Below, piece after piece: positions 25,727 to 34,153 of a stretch of DNA of 39,819 nt. A program made the position numbers and the translations under genes. Within the stretch, counting starts at the first letter, position 1; each line of letters opens with the position of its first letter. A model generated the notes under the pieces. It saw nothing but the letters and a program-made list of their open reading frames with translations, was not told the origin of the DNA and did not search any database. The DNA lies in NCBI GenBank assembly GCA_015523125.1, contig WAKX01000037.1, forward strand, positions 1 to 39,819, read 5' to 3'. Source of the DNA: DHVE2 group archaeon. Its GTDB lineage: Archaea; Thermoplasmatota; Thermoplasmata; Thermoplasmatales; Aciduliprofundaceae.

Positions 25727-26565
25727 AAGAGCTATTGAATTTCGGGGTAGTTATTGTGGACAAGCCTCGGGGCCCAACGAGCCATCAGGTGAGCGCGTGG
25801 GTTCGTAAAATACTGAATGTGAACAAAACTGGCCATGCCGGAACCCTCGATCCGAAGGTCACCGGTGTGCTTCCGGTCGCGCTGAATCGCGCCACCAAAA
25901 TAATAAATGTTCTTCACTATCTTCCCAAGGAGTACATCGCCGTTATGCGTTTGCACTCCAATTTGGATGAATCGCTAATAAAGGAGAGGTTCGAGGAATT
26001 CACCGGAGAGATATATCAGATTCCTCCCGTTCGAAGCGCGGTGGCCAGAAGACTCAGAAAGAGAAAGGTTCACGAGCTGGAATTTATGGAAATGCTCGAC
26101 GATTTGGTTTTATTTCGTGCCAAGGTGGAATCCGGAACATATATCCGTTCTCTATGCAGGGATATTGGTGACTCTCTCTGCGTTGGAGCGCACATGGAAG
26201 ATTTGCGAAGAATATCCACAGGGCAATTCAGAGAGGAGGATGCCGTTTCTCTCACTGATCTATTGGATGCCTACGTGTTTTGGAAAGAGGACGGAGATGA
26301 ATCTCTACTCAAGAAATTCATAAAGCCCGGAGACGAGATTCTCTCATTTTTGCCCAAAATAGTGGTGAAAGAGAGTGCTTTTGAGAATTTGGCCAAGGGC
26401 GCACCCCTCTACAAGCCGGGCGTCGTGGAGATGCCCGAGCTAAATCCCGGGGAGCTCTGCACCGTTTACACTGAGGATGGCAAATTTATCTCTCTTTCCA
26501 AAGTGGTTTTAGAGGGCGAGGTGGTGGCCAAGCCCGAGCGGGTTATAGTGAGCGCCGAGAAATGA
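25717..26565 (+). CDS. cbf5: tRNA/rRNA pseudouridine synthase Cbf5/TruB
   Basis: Archaeal Cbf5 (dyskerin homologue), the catalytic protein of H/ACA RNPs, 282 residues. The catalytic Asp45 lies in GHAGTLDPKVTGVLP; 'GTYIRSLCRDIG' and a C-terminal PUA domain (about 205-282, with 'GAPLYKPGVVEMPELNPGELC') follow. It is a little shorter than many archaeal Cbf5 proteins but complete. It starts 10 nt inside cmk and is the last member of the ribosomal transcription unit by spacing. A new TATA box overlaps its stop region. Confidence 0.95.
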   Translation: MEVEELLNFGVVIVDKPRGPTSHQVSAWVRKILNVNKTGHAGTLDPKVTGVLPVALNRATKIINVLHYLPKEYIAVMRLHSNLDESLIKERFEEFTGEIYQIPPVRSAVARRLRKRKVHELEFMEMLDDLVLFRAKVESGTYIRSLCRDIGDSLCVGAHMEDLRRISTGQFREEDAVSLTDLLDAYVFWKEDGDESLLKKFIKPGDEILSFLPKIVVKESAFENLAKGAPLYKPGVVEMPELNPGELCTVYTEDGKFISLSKVVLEGEVVAKPERVIVSAEK

Positions 26566-26569
26566 AAGT

Positions 26570-26577
26570 TTTATCTT
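26570..26577 (+). promoter_or_regulatory. TATA box of the M20 hydrolase gene
   Basis: TTTATCTT begins four nt after the cbf5 stop codon and is centred 25 nt before the ATG at 26598, which has no SD. This supports an independent, leaderless message and the shorter start of that gene. Confidence 0.5.
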
Positions 26578-26597
26578 ATGCAATACCATGCACCCGT

Positions 26598-27815
26598 ATG
26601 ACCTCGATTATGAAAAAAATAGACGAGATGCAAGATGAGATAGTGAATTTTATGGTGGACATGATAAGAATCAAGGCCGTGAACCCAGTTTCCGGTGGGG
26701 AGGGAGAATTGAAAAGGGGCGAGTGGCTGGAGAAAAAATTGAAGGAGATATGCGACGAAGTTAAGAGGTACGATGCCATCGATGAACGGGGATTAAAAAG
26801 ACCAAACATTGTGGGCATAATATTCGGAGAAGATAGATCGAGGACCCTTTGGATCATATCACACATTGACACCGTGCCCGAAGGAGATCTATCCCTTTGG
26901 AGCCATGATCCATACGACCCGGTTGTGAAAGACGGAAAGATTTACGGTCGAGGTACTCTGGACGACGGGCAGGGGGTTGTGAGTTCCTACTTTGCGGCCA
27001 AGGCCATAGTAGAGAGCGGGAAAAGACCAAAAATCAATCTGGGCTTGGTATTCGTTTCTGACGAAGAAGCTGGAAGTAGGTATGGAGTTCATTTCCTCAT
27101 GGACAAAGACATATTCATGAAGGATGATCTCATAGTGGTTCCAGATTCGGGGAATTCAGATGGCTCTTTCGTGGAAATCGCCGAGAAGGGCTCGGTGTGG
27201 CTCAAAATAACCACGCAGGGAAAGCAGAGCCATGCGAGCATGCCTCACCTCGGTTTGAATGCACACCGCGTGGGTATGAGATTCGCTTTGAAAGTTGACG
27301 ATTACCTTCACAACACGTACAACGGGAAGAATCCTCTTTTTGAGCCACCTTATTCCACCTTCGAGATAACGAAGAAGGAGAAGAACGTGGATAACGTGAA
27401 CACCATTCCCGGCACCGACGTGTTTTATTTCGATTTCAGAATTCTACCTGAATACGAGGTGGATAAAATAATAGAGGATGTAAAGACAATCGCGGAAGAG
27501 GTAAGCTCCGAAACGGGAGCAAAGATAAATGTTGAGATAGTTCAGAAGGGCGAGCCTTCGCAGACTCCCAAGGACAGCGAAATTGTGAAAAAATTAGAAA
27601 GGGCGCTTAGAGAATTACGGGGAATTGAACCGAGAATCGGGGGAATCGGCGGGGGCACAGTTGCGGCAGCGTTCCGCAAAGTTGGAATTCCCGCGGTTGT
27701 TTGGATGACCGCCGACGACGTGGAGCACCAGCCCGACGAGTTCTGCAGGATAGAAAACTTAGTGAACGATGCGAAGGTATTCGCCTATTTGGCCATGGAC
27801 GGAGAAGTGGAGTAA
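26598..27815 (+). CDS. M20-family metallohydrolase (ArgE/DapE/peptidase-like)
   Basis: Zinc amidohydrolase of 405 residues. Metal and catalytic motifs: SHIDTVPEGD (H89, D91), GRGTLDDGQG (D122) and SDEEAGS (E156, E157), then a lid domain and 'ADDVEHQPDEFC' near the C terminus. Family members include acetylornithine deacetylase, succinyl-DAP desuccinylase and dipeptidases; the sequence alone does not choose between them. The frame is open to an ATG at 26562 overlapping cbf5, but the TATA spacing favours 26598. It is 11 nt upstream of an aspartate decarboxylase, so a peptide or amino-acid catabolic role is plausible (inference). Confidence 0.88.
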   Translation: MTSIMKKIDEMQDEIVNFMVDMIRIKAVNPVSGGEGELKRGEWLEKKLKEICDEVKRYDAIDERGLKRPNIVGIIFGEDRSRTLWIISHIDTVPEGDLSLWSHDPYDPVVKDGKIYGRGTLDDGQGVVSSYFAAKAIVESGKRPKINLGLVFVSDEEAGSRYGVHFLMDKDIFMKDDLIVVPDSGNSDGSFVEIAEKGSVWLKITTQGKQSHASMPHLGLNAHRVGMRFALKVDDYLHNTYNGKNPLFEPPYSTFEITKKEKNVDNVNTIPGTDVFYFDFRILPEYEVDKIIEDVKTIAEEVSSETGAKINVEIVQKGEPSQTPKDSEIVKKLERALRELRGIEPRIGGIGGGTVAAAFRKVGIPAVVWMTADDVEHQPDEFCRIENLVNDAKVFAYLAMDGEVE

Positions 27816-27826
27816 GGGTGTGAAAT

Positions 27827-29407
27827 ATGGATTTGAGGGAAATCGAATTCGAAAAGCTGAGTCCATTTGAAATAAAGGACTTGCTGATTAATATAGCCAG
27901 CAGAAAATCTCAGAAGATGATGCTCAACGCTGGCCGAGGTAATCCAAATTTTTTAGCGCTCATTCCCAGATATGGATTCTCTCAATTAGGCCTTTTCGCC
28001 TTGAGCGAGGCAGAAAGGCATTTTGGGTACATGGAAGGAATAGGAGGTCAGAGCGATCTCGAGGGCATAGAGGCGAGGTTCGAGTTATTTGTGCGAAGTC
28101 ACTGGGATGAGAAAGGTGCTCGATTTCTGAACGCTGCTGTGAGCTATGTGAAGGATCATCTTGGTTTTCCAGCGGATCGATTTCTTCACGAGATGGTTCA
28201 GGGATATTTGGGATGCGATTATCCTTCGCCGGTGAGAATGCTGAAAATAGGGGAGAAAATTGTGGCACGATACCTTCTTAAAGAAATGGGTGCCGGGCAT
28301 GATTTGATAGGAGAGACGCAACTTTTCGCGGTGGAGGGAGGAACCGCCGCCATGAGCTATCTCTTTGAATCTCTAAAAGCCAATTTCATTCTCAACGAGG
28401 GTGATAAAATTGCAATTGCCGTGCCTATTTTCAGTCCATATTTAGAGATTCCAAAACTTGATACTTATCGCTTGGTTGAGGTGGAAATCGCTGCGGATAA
28501 GGACAAGGGGTATCAAATTCCCGCGGGGGAACTGGAGAAGCTTTTGGACCCGGAGATAAAGGCATTTTTCCTCGTGAATCCCGGAAATCCTACGGCGGTA
28601 AAACTCAGCGCCGAAGTTTTGGAGAATTTGAAAAAAATCGTCGAGAAAAGGAAGGATTTGCTCATAATCACAGACGATGTTTACGCTACCTTCGTGGACA
28701 ATTTCAAATCCGTATATTCTGTTTTGCCTCACAACACCATATTAGTTTACTCTTTTTCCAAGTACTTCGGGGCCACTGGCTGGAGACTGGGTGTTATCGC
28801 CATGCACGAGGATAACATCGTGGACAAGAAAATTCAGAGTCTGAGGGAAGAGCAGCAAAAAGAACTGGAAAGCAGATACTCTTCGGTTACCATGAATCCT
28901 CGAGAGTTAAAATTCATAGATCGCTTGGTGGCGGACAGCCGAAACGTCGCTTTGAGACATACCGCCGGGCTTTCAACGCCCCAGCAGGTGCAGATGGTAC
29001 TCTTCGCCCTTTATGCTCTCATGGACGAAGAAGGGAAATACAAGAGGGCCGTTAAGAGAATTCTTAGAAGACGATACAAAGCTCTCTACCGGGGACTCGG
29101 ATTAGAGCAACCAACGGACGAAAATAATTCCTATTACTATACTCTCATAGATGCCGAGGCTATAGGTGAAAAATTGTACGGCAGGGAATTTGCAGAGTGG
29201 TTCACCGAGAAGATACCCACTGGTGAGTTTTTGACCCGACTCGCCGAGGAAGCGCAGGTTGTTCTCCTCCCTGGAAAAGGATTCGATGTGAAGCATCCTT
29301 CCGCTCGGGTTTCCCTTGCGAATCTTCGGGAGGTGGATTACCTTAAAATAGGGCAGACCGTTAGAAAGATTTTAGACGAGTACTACGAAGAATTCAAAAA
29401 TCGATGA
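27827..29407 (+). CDS. asdA: Aspartate 4-decarboxylase / aspartate aminotransferase (PLP)
   Basis: A 526-residue fold-type I PLP enzyme, much longer than ordinary AspAT (about 400). It has 'LSPFEIKDLLINIASRKSQ' and 'LNAGRGNPNF' at the N terminus, 'LFAVEGGTAAMSYLFESL', 'NPGNPTAVKL', DDVYATF, and the Schiff-base Lys312 in YSFSKYFGATGWRLG. These match bacterial L-aspartate beta-decarboxylase, which makes alanine and CO2 and also transaminates. Decarboxylation consumes a proton, and in some bacteria it drives an Asp/Ala antiporter to generate proton-motive force; no antiporter is in the window. Rare in archaea as far as I know, so transfer from bacteria is possible. SD: a GGGTGTGA-like element. 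Confidence 0.9.
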   Translation: MDLREIEFEKLSPFEIKDLLINIASRKSQKMMLNAGRGNPNFLALIPRYGFSQLGLFALSEAERHFGYMEGIGGQSDLEGIEARFELFVRSHWDEKGARFLNAAVSYVKDHLGFPADRFLHEMVQGYLGCDYPSPVRMLKIGEKIVARYLLKEMGAGHDLIGETQLFAVEGGTAAMSYLFESLKANFILNEGDKIAIAVPIFSPYLEIPKLDTYRLVEVEIAADKDKGYQIPAGELEKLLDPEIKAFFLVNPGNPTAVKLSAEVLENLKKIVEKRKDLLIITDDVYATFVDNFKSVYSVLPHNTILVYSFSKYFGATGWRLGVIAMHEDNIVDKKIQSLREEQQKELESRYSSVTMNPRELKFIDRLVADSRNVALRHTAGLSTPQQVQMVLFALYALMDEEGKYKRAVKRILRRRYKALYRGLGLEQPTDENNSYYYTLIDAEAIGEKLYGREFAEWFTEKIPTGEFLTRLAEEAQVVLLPGKGFDVKHPSARVSLANLREVDYLKIGQTVRKILDEYYEEFKNR

Positions 29408-30367
29408 TCAATTGAGGTATAAATCTCCCCGTATGCGAGGAATCATGGCCATCAACACAGCATGGGAGTTGAACTCGTCCCTGTTGATTATACCTTTGCT
29501 TAAGTATCCTATGGCGCCCATTTTTTTCTTTATTTCTTCAATGCCCGAAATTCTCTCCATGGCCTCTCCCACTTCCATCCCCTCTTTTACCATCTTTATG
29601 ACTTCCGGTGGGTACGAGAATCCGCCAGAGTGCCCGATGGTTAAACGGCCGTACTTGTCCAGCACGGCGCAGTACGCTCGATCCAAGTAATCTCCGATGC
29701 TTTCTTCGTAGAAAAGCCCCGCTTCGATACCCACCGAGTAATCCGCGCCGTTCATGATTTTTTTAGCTCTGTTTATCGCTCCTTTTATCGTTTCTTCTCC
29801 GAAGGGTTGCGGGGGAACGCCTGAATCAACGCCGTGAGGCACGTATTCTATCTCGAAGTTGAATATCTTTTCGAATATCATCTTCACTGCCCTAATCTTT
29901 GATGGATTTTCCGAGCCAATGTGAACGACCATCTTTTTCAATCTCTTTCCCTCTTCGTCTATCTCTCCCGCTCTGATTCTCCTTGATGAGATGGGCATCA
30001 GATCTTCGGCGAAGAACAGGGGAATGCTCACGATTTCCATCCTTTTCATATTTTTTTTCTCCCTCTCTTTGTTGATTATTTCAGCGTTTTTTTTCGATTC
30101 TGGAGAGACCACTATGACGTCGAAATCCTCCTCCAGCGTGGGTCCAAAAATGTCGTGGATTTTCACAATTTTGAAATTTTTCTCGAATCTCTTTACGTAT
30201 TCTTCCACCGCCCTTTTTCTCTCTTCAAATCCTTTTTTTACGCCCTTTTTGAATCCGTCGGCAGTTATTCCTATCGTTATCTCGTCGCCCATTTCAAACG
30301 CTTTATCCAACAACGCCCTATGCCCAACGTGGAGAAATTCGAAGGTTCCTCCGAGGACTACCTTCAT
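29408..30367 (-). CDS. Fusion: phosphopantetheine adenylyltransferase (CoaD-type) + inosine/xanthosine triphosphatase (YjjX-type)
   Basis: A 319-residue two-domain protein. Residues 1-145 are the archaeal/eukaryal nucleotidyltransferase PPAT: GGTFEFLHVGHRALL (HxGH), 'ITIGITADGF' and 'PISSRRIRAGEID'. It makes dephospho-CoA. Residues about 146-319 match the YjjX/NTPase family, which hydrolyses non-canonical purine triphosphates: 'GSENPSKIRAVKMIFEKIF', 'DSGVPPQPFGEETIKGAINRAK', 'VGIEAGL' and 'HSGGFSYPPEV'. Both sets of motifs look complete and the frame is continuous. It starts one nt after the zinc-ribbon gene and ends back to back with the aspartate decarboxylase gene (TGATCA shared across the two stops). 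Confidence 0.92.
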   Translation of the reverse strand: MKVVLGGTFEFLHVGHRALLDKAFEMGDEITIGITADGFKKGVKKGFEERKRAVEEYVKRFEKNFKIVKIHDIFGPTLEEDFDVIVVSPESKKNAEIINKEREKKNMKRMEIVSIPLFFAEDLMPISSRRIRAGEIDEEGKRLKKMVVHIGSENPSKIRAVKMIFEKIFNFEIEYVPHGVDSGVPPQPFGEETIKGAINRAKKIMNGADYSVGIEAGLFYEESIGDYLDRAYCAVLDKYGRLTIGHSGGFSYPPEVIKMVKEGMEVGEAMERISGIEEIKKKMGAIGYLSKGIINRDEFNSHAVLMAMIPRIRGDLYLN

Positions 30368-30368
30368 C

Positions 30369-30632
30369 TCAATGTCCTCCCATGGCGAAGAACAGAATTA
30401 CCAGCAGAACTACGAGAAATATCATCCACACGTACATGTTGATTTTCTTCTTTCTCAGCATTGCGTTCCATTCGTTCTCGCATTTTTTGGAGCAGAATGT
30501 CTTATCTGGAGGGATTGCAATTCCGCAGTTTAGGCAATGGCGGTGCGGCGGAATTTCGTCCTTTTTCTTCTTCAGGCGTTCCACATCTAATTTTAACAGC
30601 TCTACCTCTTCTTCCAATTTCTTTTCGTCCAT
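30369..30632 (-). CDS. Zinc-ribbon membrane protein (DUF2116-like)
   Basis: An 87-residue protein in three parts: an N-terminal charged coiled coil (about 1-30), a zinc ribbon 'HCLNCG...FCSKKCENEWN' with C-x2-C and C-x3-C pairs, and one C-terminal transmembrane helix ending at GGH. This fits the DUF2116 family of archaeal Zn-ribbon proteins; function is unknown. The ATG at 30632 lies 26 nt from a TATA box; a TTG at 30650 is less likely. It is first in an operon with the CoaD-YjjX fusion and divergent from rpoK. Confidence 0.8.
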   Translation of the reverse strand: MDEKKLEEEVELLKLDVERLKKKKDEIPPHRHCLNCGIAIPPDKTFCSKKCENEWNAMLRKKKINMYVWMIFLVVLLVILFFAMGGH

Positions 30633-30654
30633 GGGGGTGCATCTGCTCAAAGAA

Positions 30655-30662
30655 TTTATAAT
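30655..30662 (-). promoter_or_regulatory. TATA box of the zinc-ribbon/CoaD-YjjX operon
   Basis: ATTATAAA on the minus strand is centred 26 nt before the ATG at 30632. No SD is present, so a leaderless start is inferred. Confidence 0.5.
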
Positions 30663-30687
30663 TTGTCCGCCCGCGAAGATGGAAAAA

Positions 30688-30695
30688 TTTATATA
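30688..30695 (+). promoter_or_regulatory. TATA box of rpoK
   Basis: TTTATATA is followed about 25 nt later by a leader of roughly 14 nt with GGTGG (30722-30726) before the ATG. It forms a divergent pair with the promoter at 30655-30662. Confidence 0.6.
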
Positions 30696-30730
30696 GGCTC
30701 TCCTTTTAAACCTCTTTGCCCGGTGGTTTT

Positions 30731-30904
30731 ATGGAATACACAAGGTTTGAAAAGGCAAGAATAATCGGCGCCCGTGCGCTTCAGATAGCCCTAGGGGCAC
30801 CAATATTAATTCACGTTCCAGAGGAGCTGTACGATCCCCTCGATATCGCGCTATACGAGTACGAGAAGGGAGTCATTCCAATAACAGTTAAAAGGGCTAA
30901 ATAA
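30731..30904 (+). CDS. rpoK: DNA-directed RNA polymerase subunit K (Rpo6/Rpb6 homologue)
   Basis: A 57-residue RpoK: '[23 protein letters not shown]' and '[21 protein letters not shown]' are the classic Rpb6/omega core that clamps the largest subunit. The ATG at 30731 has GGTGG four nt upstream; the frame extends to 30716 but without homology. The last 8 nt overlap the convergent aCPSF2 gene. Confidence 0.96.
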   Translation: MEYTRFEKARIIGARALQIALGAPILIHVPEELYDPLDIALYEYEKGVIPITVKRAK

Positions 30905-32129
30905 CGAAATCCTCTCCGTTTTTAGGCGTGAGAACTTCGAAATCCCTTTTTCTCAGGTCTTTCGCCAACGCCTCTCTGTTGTCTCCGTGCATGAGAATTA
31001 TCTTCTCTGGATCGCATTTTTCCGCGAATTCTATGAGTTCGGAGTGCCCGGCGTGGGCCGAGAAGTCGAAGAAGGAAATCTCCGCATCTATTTTTTCCTT
31101 TATTCCGTAGAGGTCTAAGATGCCTTCGTCCATAAGCAGTCTTCCGTTGGTGCCTTCCACCTGATATCCTGTGAGGAGAATTGCACTCTTTGGATCGTTC
31201 TTCAGATAATTGATGTAGTGCAAAACGGGGCCGCCTTCCAGCATGCCGCCGGTGGTGATGATCACATCTCCTTCCAGAGCCTTTTTCCTATCTCTTCTCT
31301 TTTTGACGACGTTCATCTTGTTCCTCGCCCTCTTCAGTTTCTTTGCGGATCTCAGGTACATGGGGTATCGAAGATATATCGAGTTAACGAATCTCCCCAT
31401 TCCGTCTATCCATATTTCGAGGTCCATCTTTTCCAGTATGAGCATTATTTCCTGAGTTCTTCCAACCGCGAAGGCGGGAACAATTACCTTGCCCCCGCGG
31501 TCAACGACCTCTTCAACCTTCGCCTTGAAATTCTTCTCCACCTCTTCCCTCGGTGGGTGCTCGCGGCCAGCATAAGTGCTCTCCATTGCCAAAATTTCAG
31601 TCTTCACGGGCTTCGCTCCCCAGACAAGATGGGTGTTCACCGTTTGAATATCCCCAGTGAAAAGAATTCTTCTCTCTCCGTGAACCTCGTACATTGCACT
31701 TCCTGGAATGTGTCCTGCGCTGTGGGGAATAACCTCAATCTCGCCCAATTCCACTCTATCCCCGTATTTCAGGGGTACGATGCTCTCCATGAGGTTCTCT
31801 ATTTCTTCCTTTACGTATGGTATGGGAAAGCCCTCAATAGTAGCGACCTTTATGGTGTCGTTGAGGAGTAGGGGGAGAACTGCCATCGTTGCCTCTGTCA
31901 TGTATATGTTCGCGTCGTAAGAGCTCGAAATTTTCGGGAGCATTCCGGAATGGTCCAAATGAGCGTGGGTTACGAATACCGCATCCATCGGTGGTGGAAG
32001 AGGGGGATATGAAGGGGGTTTCGATGGAGTTAATCCGTAATCGAACATGAGCCTAATTCCATTCATTTCGGCCAAGAACGCCAAACTGCCGACCTCTTCC
32101 GCGCCGCCTAGAAATTTGCCATTAATCAT
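30897..32129 (-). CDS. Beta-CASP metallo-beta-lactamase RNase, aCPSF2-type (no KH domains)
   Basis: A 410-residue RNA-processing nuclease. The metallo-beta-lactamase half holds HAHLDH (H55, H57, D59, H60), '[11 protein letters not shown]' and 'FTGDIQ'. The inserted beta-CASP part carries '[12 protein letters not shown]', '[15 protein letters not shown]' and '[10 protein letters not shown]', and the C terminus has MHGD. There are no N-terminal KH domains, unlike aCPSF1/FttA, so it belongs with aCPSF2 or related exo/endonucleases; RNase J would differ in the C terminus. The TATA box at 32151-32158 is 25-26 nt before the ATG, indicating a leaderless mRNA. Confidence 0.92.
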   Translation of the reverse strand: MINGKFLGGAEEVGSLAFLAEMNGIRLMFDYGLTPSKPPSYPPLPPPMDAVFVTHAHLDHSGMLPKISSSYDANIYMTEATMAVLPLLLNDTIKVATIEGFPIPYVKEEIENLMESIVPLKYGDRVELGEIEVIPHSAGHIPGSAMYEVHGERRILFTGDIQTVNTHLVWGAKPVKTEILAMESTYAGREHPPREEVEKNFKAKVEEVVDRGGKVIVPAFAVGRTQEIMLILEKMDLEIWIDGMGRFVNSIYLRYPMYLRSAKKLKRARNKMNVVKKRRDRKKALEGDVIITTGGMLEGGPVLHYINYLKNDPKSAILLTGYQVEGTNGRLLMDEGILDLYGIKEKIDAEISFFDFSAHAGHSELIEFAEKCDPEKIILMHGDNREALAKDLRKRDFEVLTPKNGEDFVI

Positions 32130-32150
32130 AGTTCTCGCTATCGGTGATTG

Positions 32151-32158
32151 TATTTAAA
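32151..32158 (-). promoter_or_regulatory. TATA box of the aCPSF2 gene
   Basis: TTTAAATA on the minus strand is centred 25.5 nt from the first base of the ATG (32129). This is the clearest leaderless arrangement in the window and calibrates the spacing used elsewhere. Confidence 0.6.
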
Positions 32159-32212
32159 CATTCCTCACGTTAATATTATACCCTGCGATGAAATTACCCG
32201 TCCGGTGATTGT

Positions 32213-33220
32213 ATGAAGATAAATGTGGGTAACGAGGCCAAGGAGATGCGCGCTGTGTGGTTTGAAGATGGTGTGGTGAAATTAATAGACCAGAGGAAAT
32301 TGCCAGTGAAGTTCGAAATATTTGAAGCGAAGAGCACGGAAGATGTGGCCTACGCGATAAAGGAGATGGTGGTTCGTGGCGCCCCGGCGATTGGGATAAC
32401 TGCGGCGTACGGCATGGCTCAGGCTACTTTGCAAAAAAGAAACGTGGAGGAAGCATTCCAAATGTTGAAAAACACTCGCCCAACCGCCCACGATCTCTTT
32501 TTTGCGCTCAAACTGATGAAGGAAAAAATTGAAAATGGAGAGGATGCCATAAGCGCCGCTGAAAATTACGCCAACGACATAATTGGGAGATGCGAGAAGA
32601 TTGGTGAATACGGGGAAAAACTGATTCTCGAGGGATACCGTATACTCACGCATTGCAACGCAGGAGCCCTAGCGGTTGGGGATTGGGGAACGGCGACTGC
32701 TCCAATTCGCAAAGCGCACCGCAACGGAAAGAAGATTTTCGTGTGGGTCGATGAAACCCGCCCGAGGCTGCAGGGCGCTCGCCTTACTGCATGGGAGATG
32801 GTTCAAGAGGGAATTGAGCATGCGGTCATCGCGGATAACGCCGCCGGTTATTTCATGCGCAAGGGCGAAGTGGATATGGTTATCGTGGGTGCGGATAGAA
32901 TCACGAAGAATGGAGATGTGGCAAACAAGATAGGAACGTATGAGAAAGCTGTGGTGGCTCACGAGAACGGCATACCATTCTACGTTGCTGCTCCCATAAG
33001 CACCTTCGATTTCTCTCTGGAGAATGGAGATGAAATTCCAATAGAAGAGAGAAGAGAGGAAGAAGTTCTTTACTGCAGGGAATGTCGCATCGCACCGCAG
33101 GAAAGCAGGGCGAGGAATCCAGCCTTCGATGTAACGCCAGCGAAGTACATAACGGGGATAATAACTGAGAAGGGAGTTTTTAAGCCCGAGGAGGTGCATC
33201 GCCTCATGGGTGTGGATTGA
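32213..33220 (+). CDS. mtnA: S-methyl-5-thioribose-1-phosphate isomerase (MtnA / eIF2B-like)
   Basis: Sugar-phosphate aldose-ketose isomerase of 335 residues, a methionine-salvage enzyme acting after methylthioadenosine breakdown. It shows 'VRGAPAIGITAAYGMA', 'ILTHCNAGALA' with catalytic Cys148, 'DETRPRLQGARLTAWEM' and 'VGADRI' with Asp228. These motifs separate MtnA from eIF2B regulatory subunits and from ribose-1,5-bisphosphate isomerase, although some archaeal relatives act on other 5-modified ribose 1-phosphates. GGTGA (32204-32208) precedes the ATG and a TATA-like stretch lies at about 32170-32181. It is monocistronic. Confidence 0.93.
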   Translation: MKINVGNEAKEMRAVWFEDGVVKLIDQRKLPVKFEIFEAKSTEDVAYAIKEMVVRGAPAIGITAAYGMAQATLQKRNVEEAFQMLKNTRPTAHDLFFALKLMKEKIENGEDAISAAENYANDIIGRCEKIGEYGEKLILEGYRILTHCNAGALAVGDWGTATAPIRKAHRNGKKIFVWVDETRPRLQGARLTAWEMVQEGIEHAVIADNAAGYFMRKGEVDMVIVGADRITKNGDVANKIGTYEKAVVAHENGIPFYVAAPISTFDFSLENGDEIPIEERREEEVLYCRECRIAPQESRARNPAFDVTPAKYITGIITEKGVFKPEEVHRLMGVD

Positions 33221-33268
33221 ACGAAATTATTATATTCCACAACCCATATCCCGCCCCAGTGATTCTCC

Positions 33269-34153
33269 ATGGCTGAACTTTTAGGTGATTTGGAAGCACG
33301 ATATGAGAAGCGCAAGAGAGAGATGGATTTGCACAGAATGCTTAGAGACAAGCATAACAAAGAGGCTAGAGAATGGGCTAACAGAAGGGACGAGCTGAAC
33401 AAGCAAGTTCGGGACATAGTGAACGAAGCGAAGGAGCACAAGGCCAAGAGGGATGAGTTGAATCAGAAGGTCAAGGAGCTGAAAGAGAAGAGGAAAGAGT
33501 GGAACGACAAGGTGCAGGAACTCTCCAATAAATTGAGAGAGGAGAGAAAGCGCCTGATGCCCAGAAAGGATATGCCGAACGTTGCGCGTCTCAAGAAAAA
33601 ATTGAGGGAATTGGAGTTCAAGCAGCAGACAACCGTGCTTCCTCCGGATAAAGAGCGGGAATTGGTGGAGATTATCGATTCTCTCTACAAACAAATTGCA
33701 GAGTACGAGAAGATGATGGAAGATGAGATGAAGAAGAACGACGAGCTCAAAAAGATTCAGGATGAGTTAAATGCTGCAAAGGAGGAGGCGGAGAAGTACC
33801 ACAAGGAGATAGAGGAATTAGTTAAAGAGGCGCAGGAGCACCACAACAAAATGCTCGAGCTCTTTGAGAAAGCGGACGAGATAAGGAAAGAAGCGGACGA
33901 AGCACATCGTCTTTACTTAGAGAACAAGAAGACGGCGGACGAGGAGCACGAGAAGTTCGTTCAGGCGGCTCGCGATGTGCGCGATTTCGAGAAGATAATC
34001 ACAGGATTGAAGCAGAAGCAGGCCACCAGCAAGAAGAAGAAGGAGAAAGTGGAAGTGAAAAAGAAGGCAGAGGACATATACGAGAAGTTCAAGCGCGGCG
34101 AGCCTCTGACAACCGAGGATATTTTAATCCTTCAGAAAGCTGGTCTGCTATGA
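33269..34153 (+). CDS. Archaeal coiled-coil protein (COG1340-like)
   Basis: A 294-residue protein that is almost entirely charged coiled coil, with no membrane segment. It resembles the uncharacterised archaeal coiled-coil family COG1340, often mislabelled as a phosphatase. The helix is broken near residue 110 by 'RLMPRKDMPNVARLKKKLRELEF' and near 125 by 'TVLPPDKER', suggesting a hairpin. The conserved end is 'FKRGEPLTTEDILILQKAGLL'. A TATA-like element lies at 33226-33236 and GTGA lies before the ATG. It is coupled by ATGA overlap to a UPF0282 protein. Function is unknown. Confidence 0.82.
   Translation: MAELLGDLEARYEKRKREMDLHRMLRDKHNKEAREWANRRDELNKQVRDIVNEAKEHKAKRDELNQKVKELKEKRKEWNDKVQELSNKLREERKRLMPRKDMPNVARLKKKLRELEFKQQTTVLPPDKERELVEIIDSLYKQIAEYEKMMEDEMKKNDELKKIQDELNAAKEEAEKYHKEIEELVKEAQEHHNKMLELFEKADEIRKEADEAHRLYLENKKTADEEHEKFVQAARDVRDFEKIITGLKQKQATSKKKKEKVEVKKKAEDIYEKFKRGEPLTTEDILILQKAGLL

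Noticed and set aside
33269-34153. Possible SMC/Rad50-type ATPase
   Set aside because: It is coiled coil only; no Walker A, signature or Walker B motif is present.
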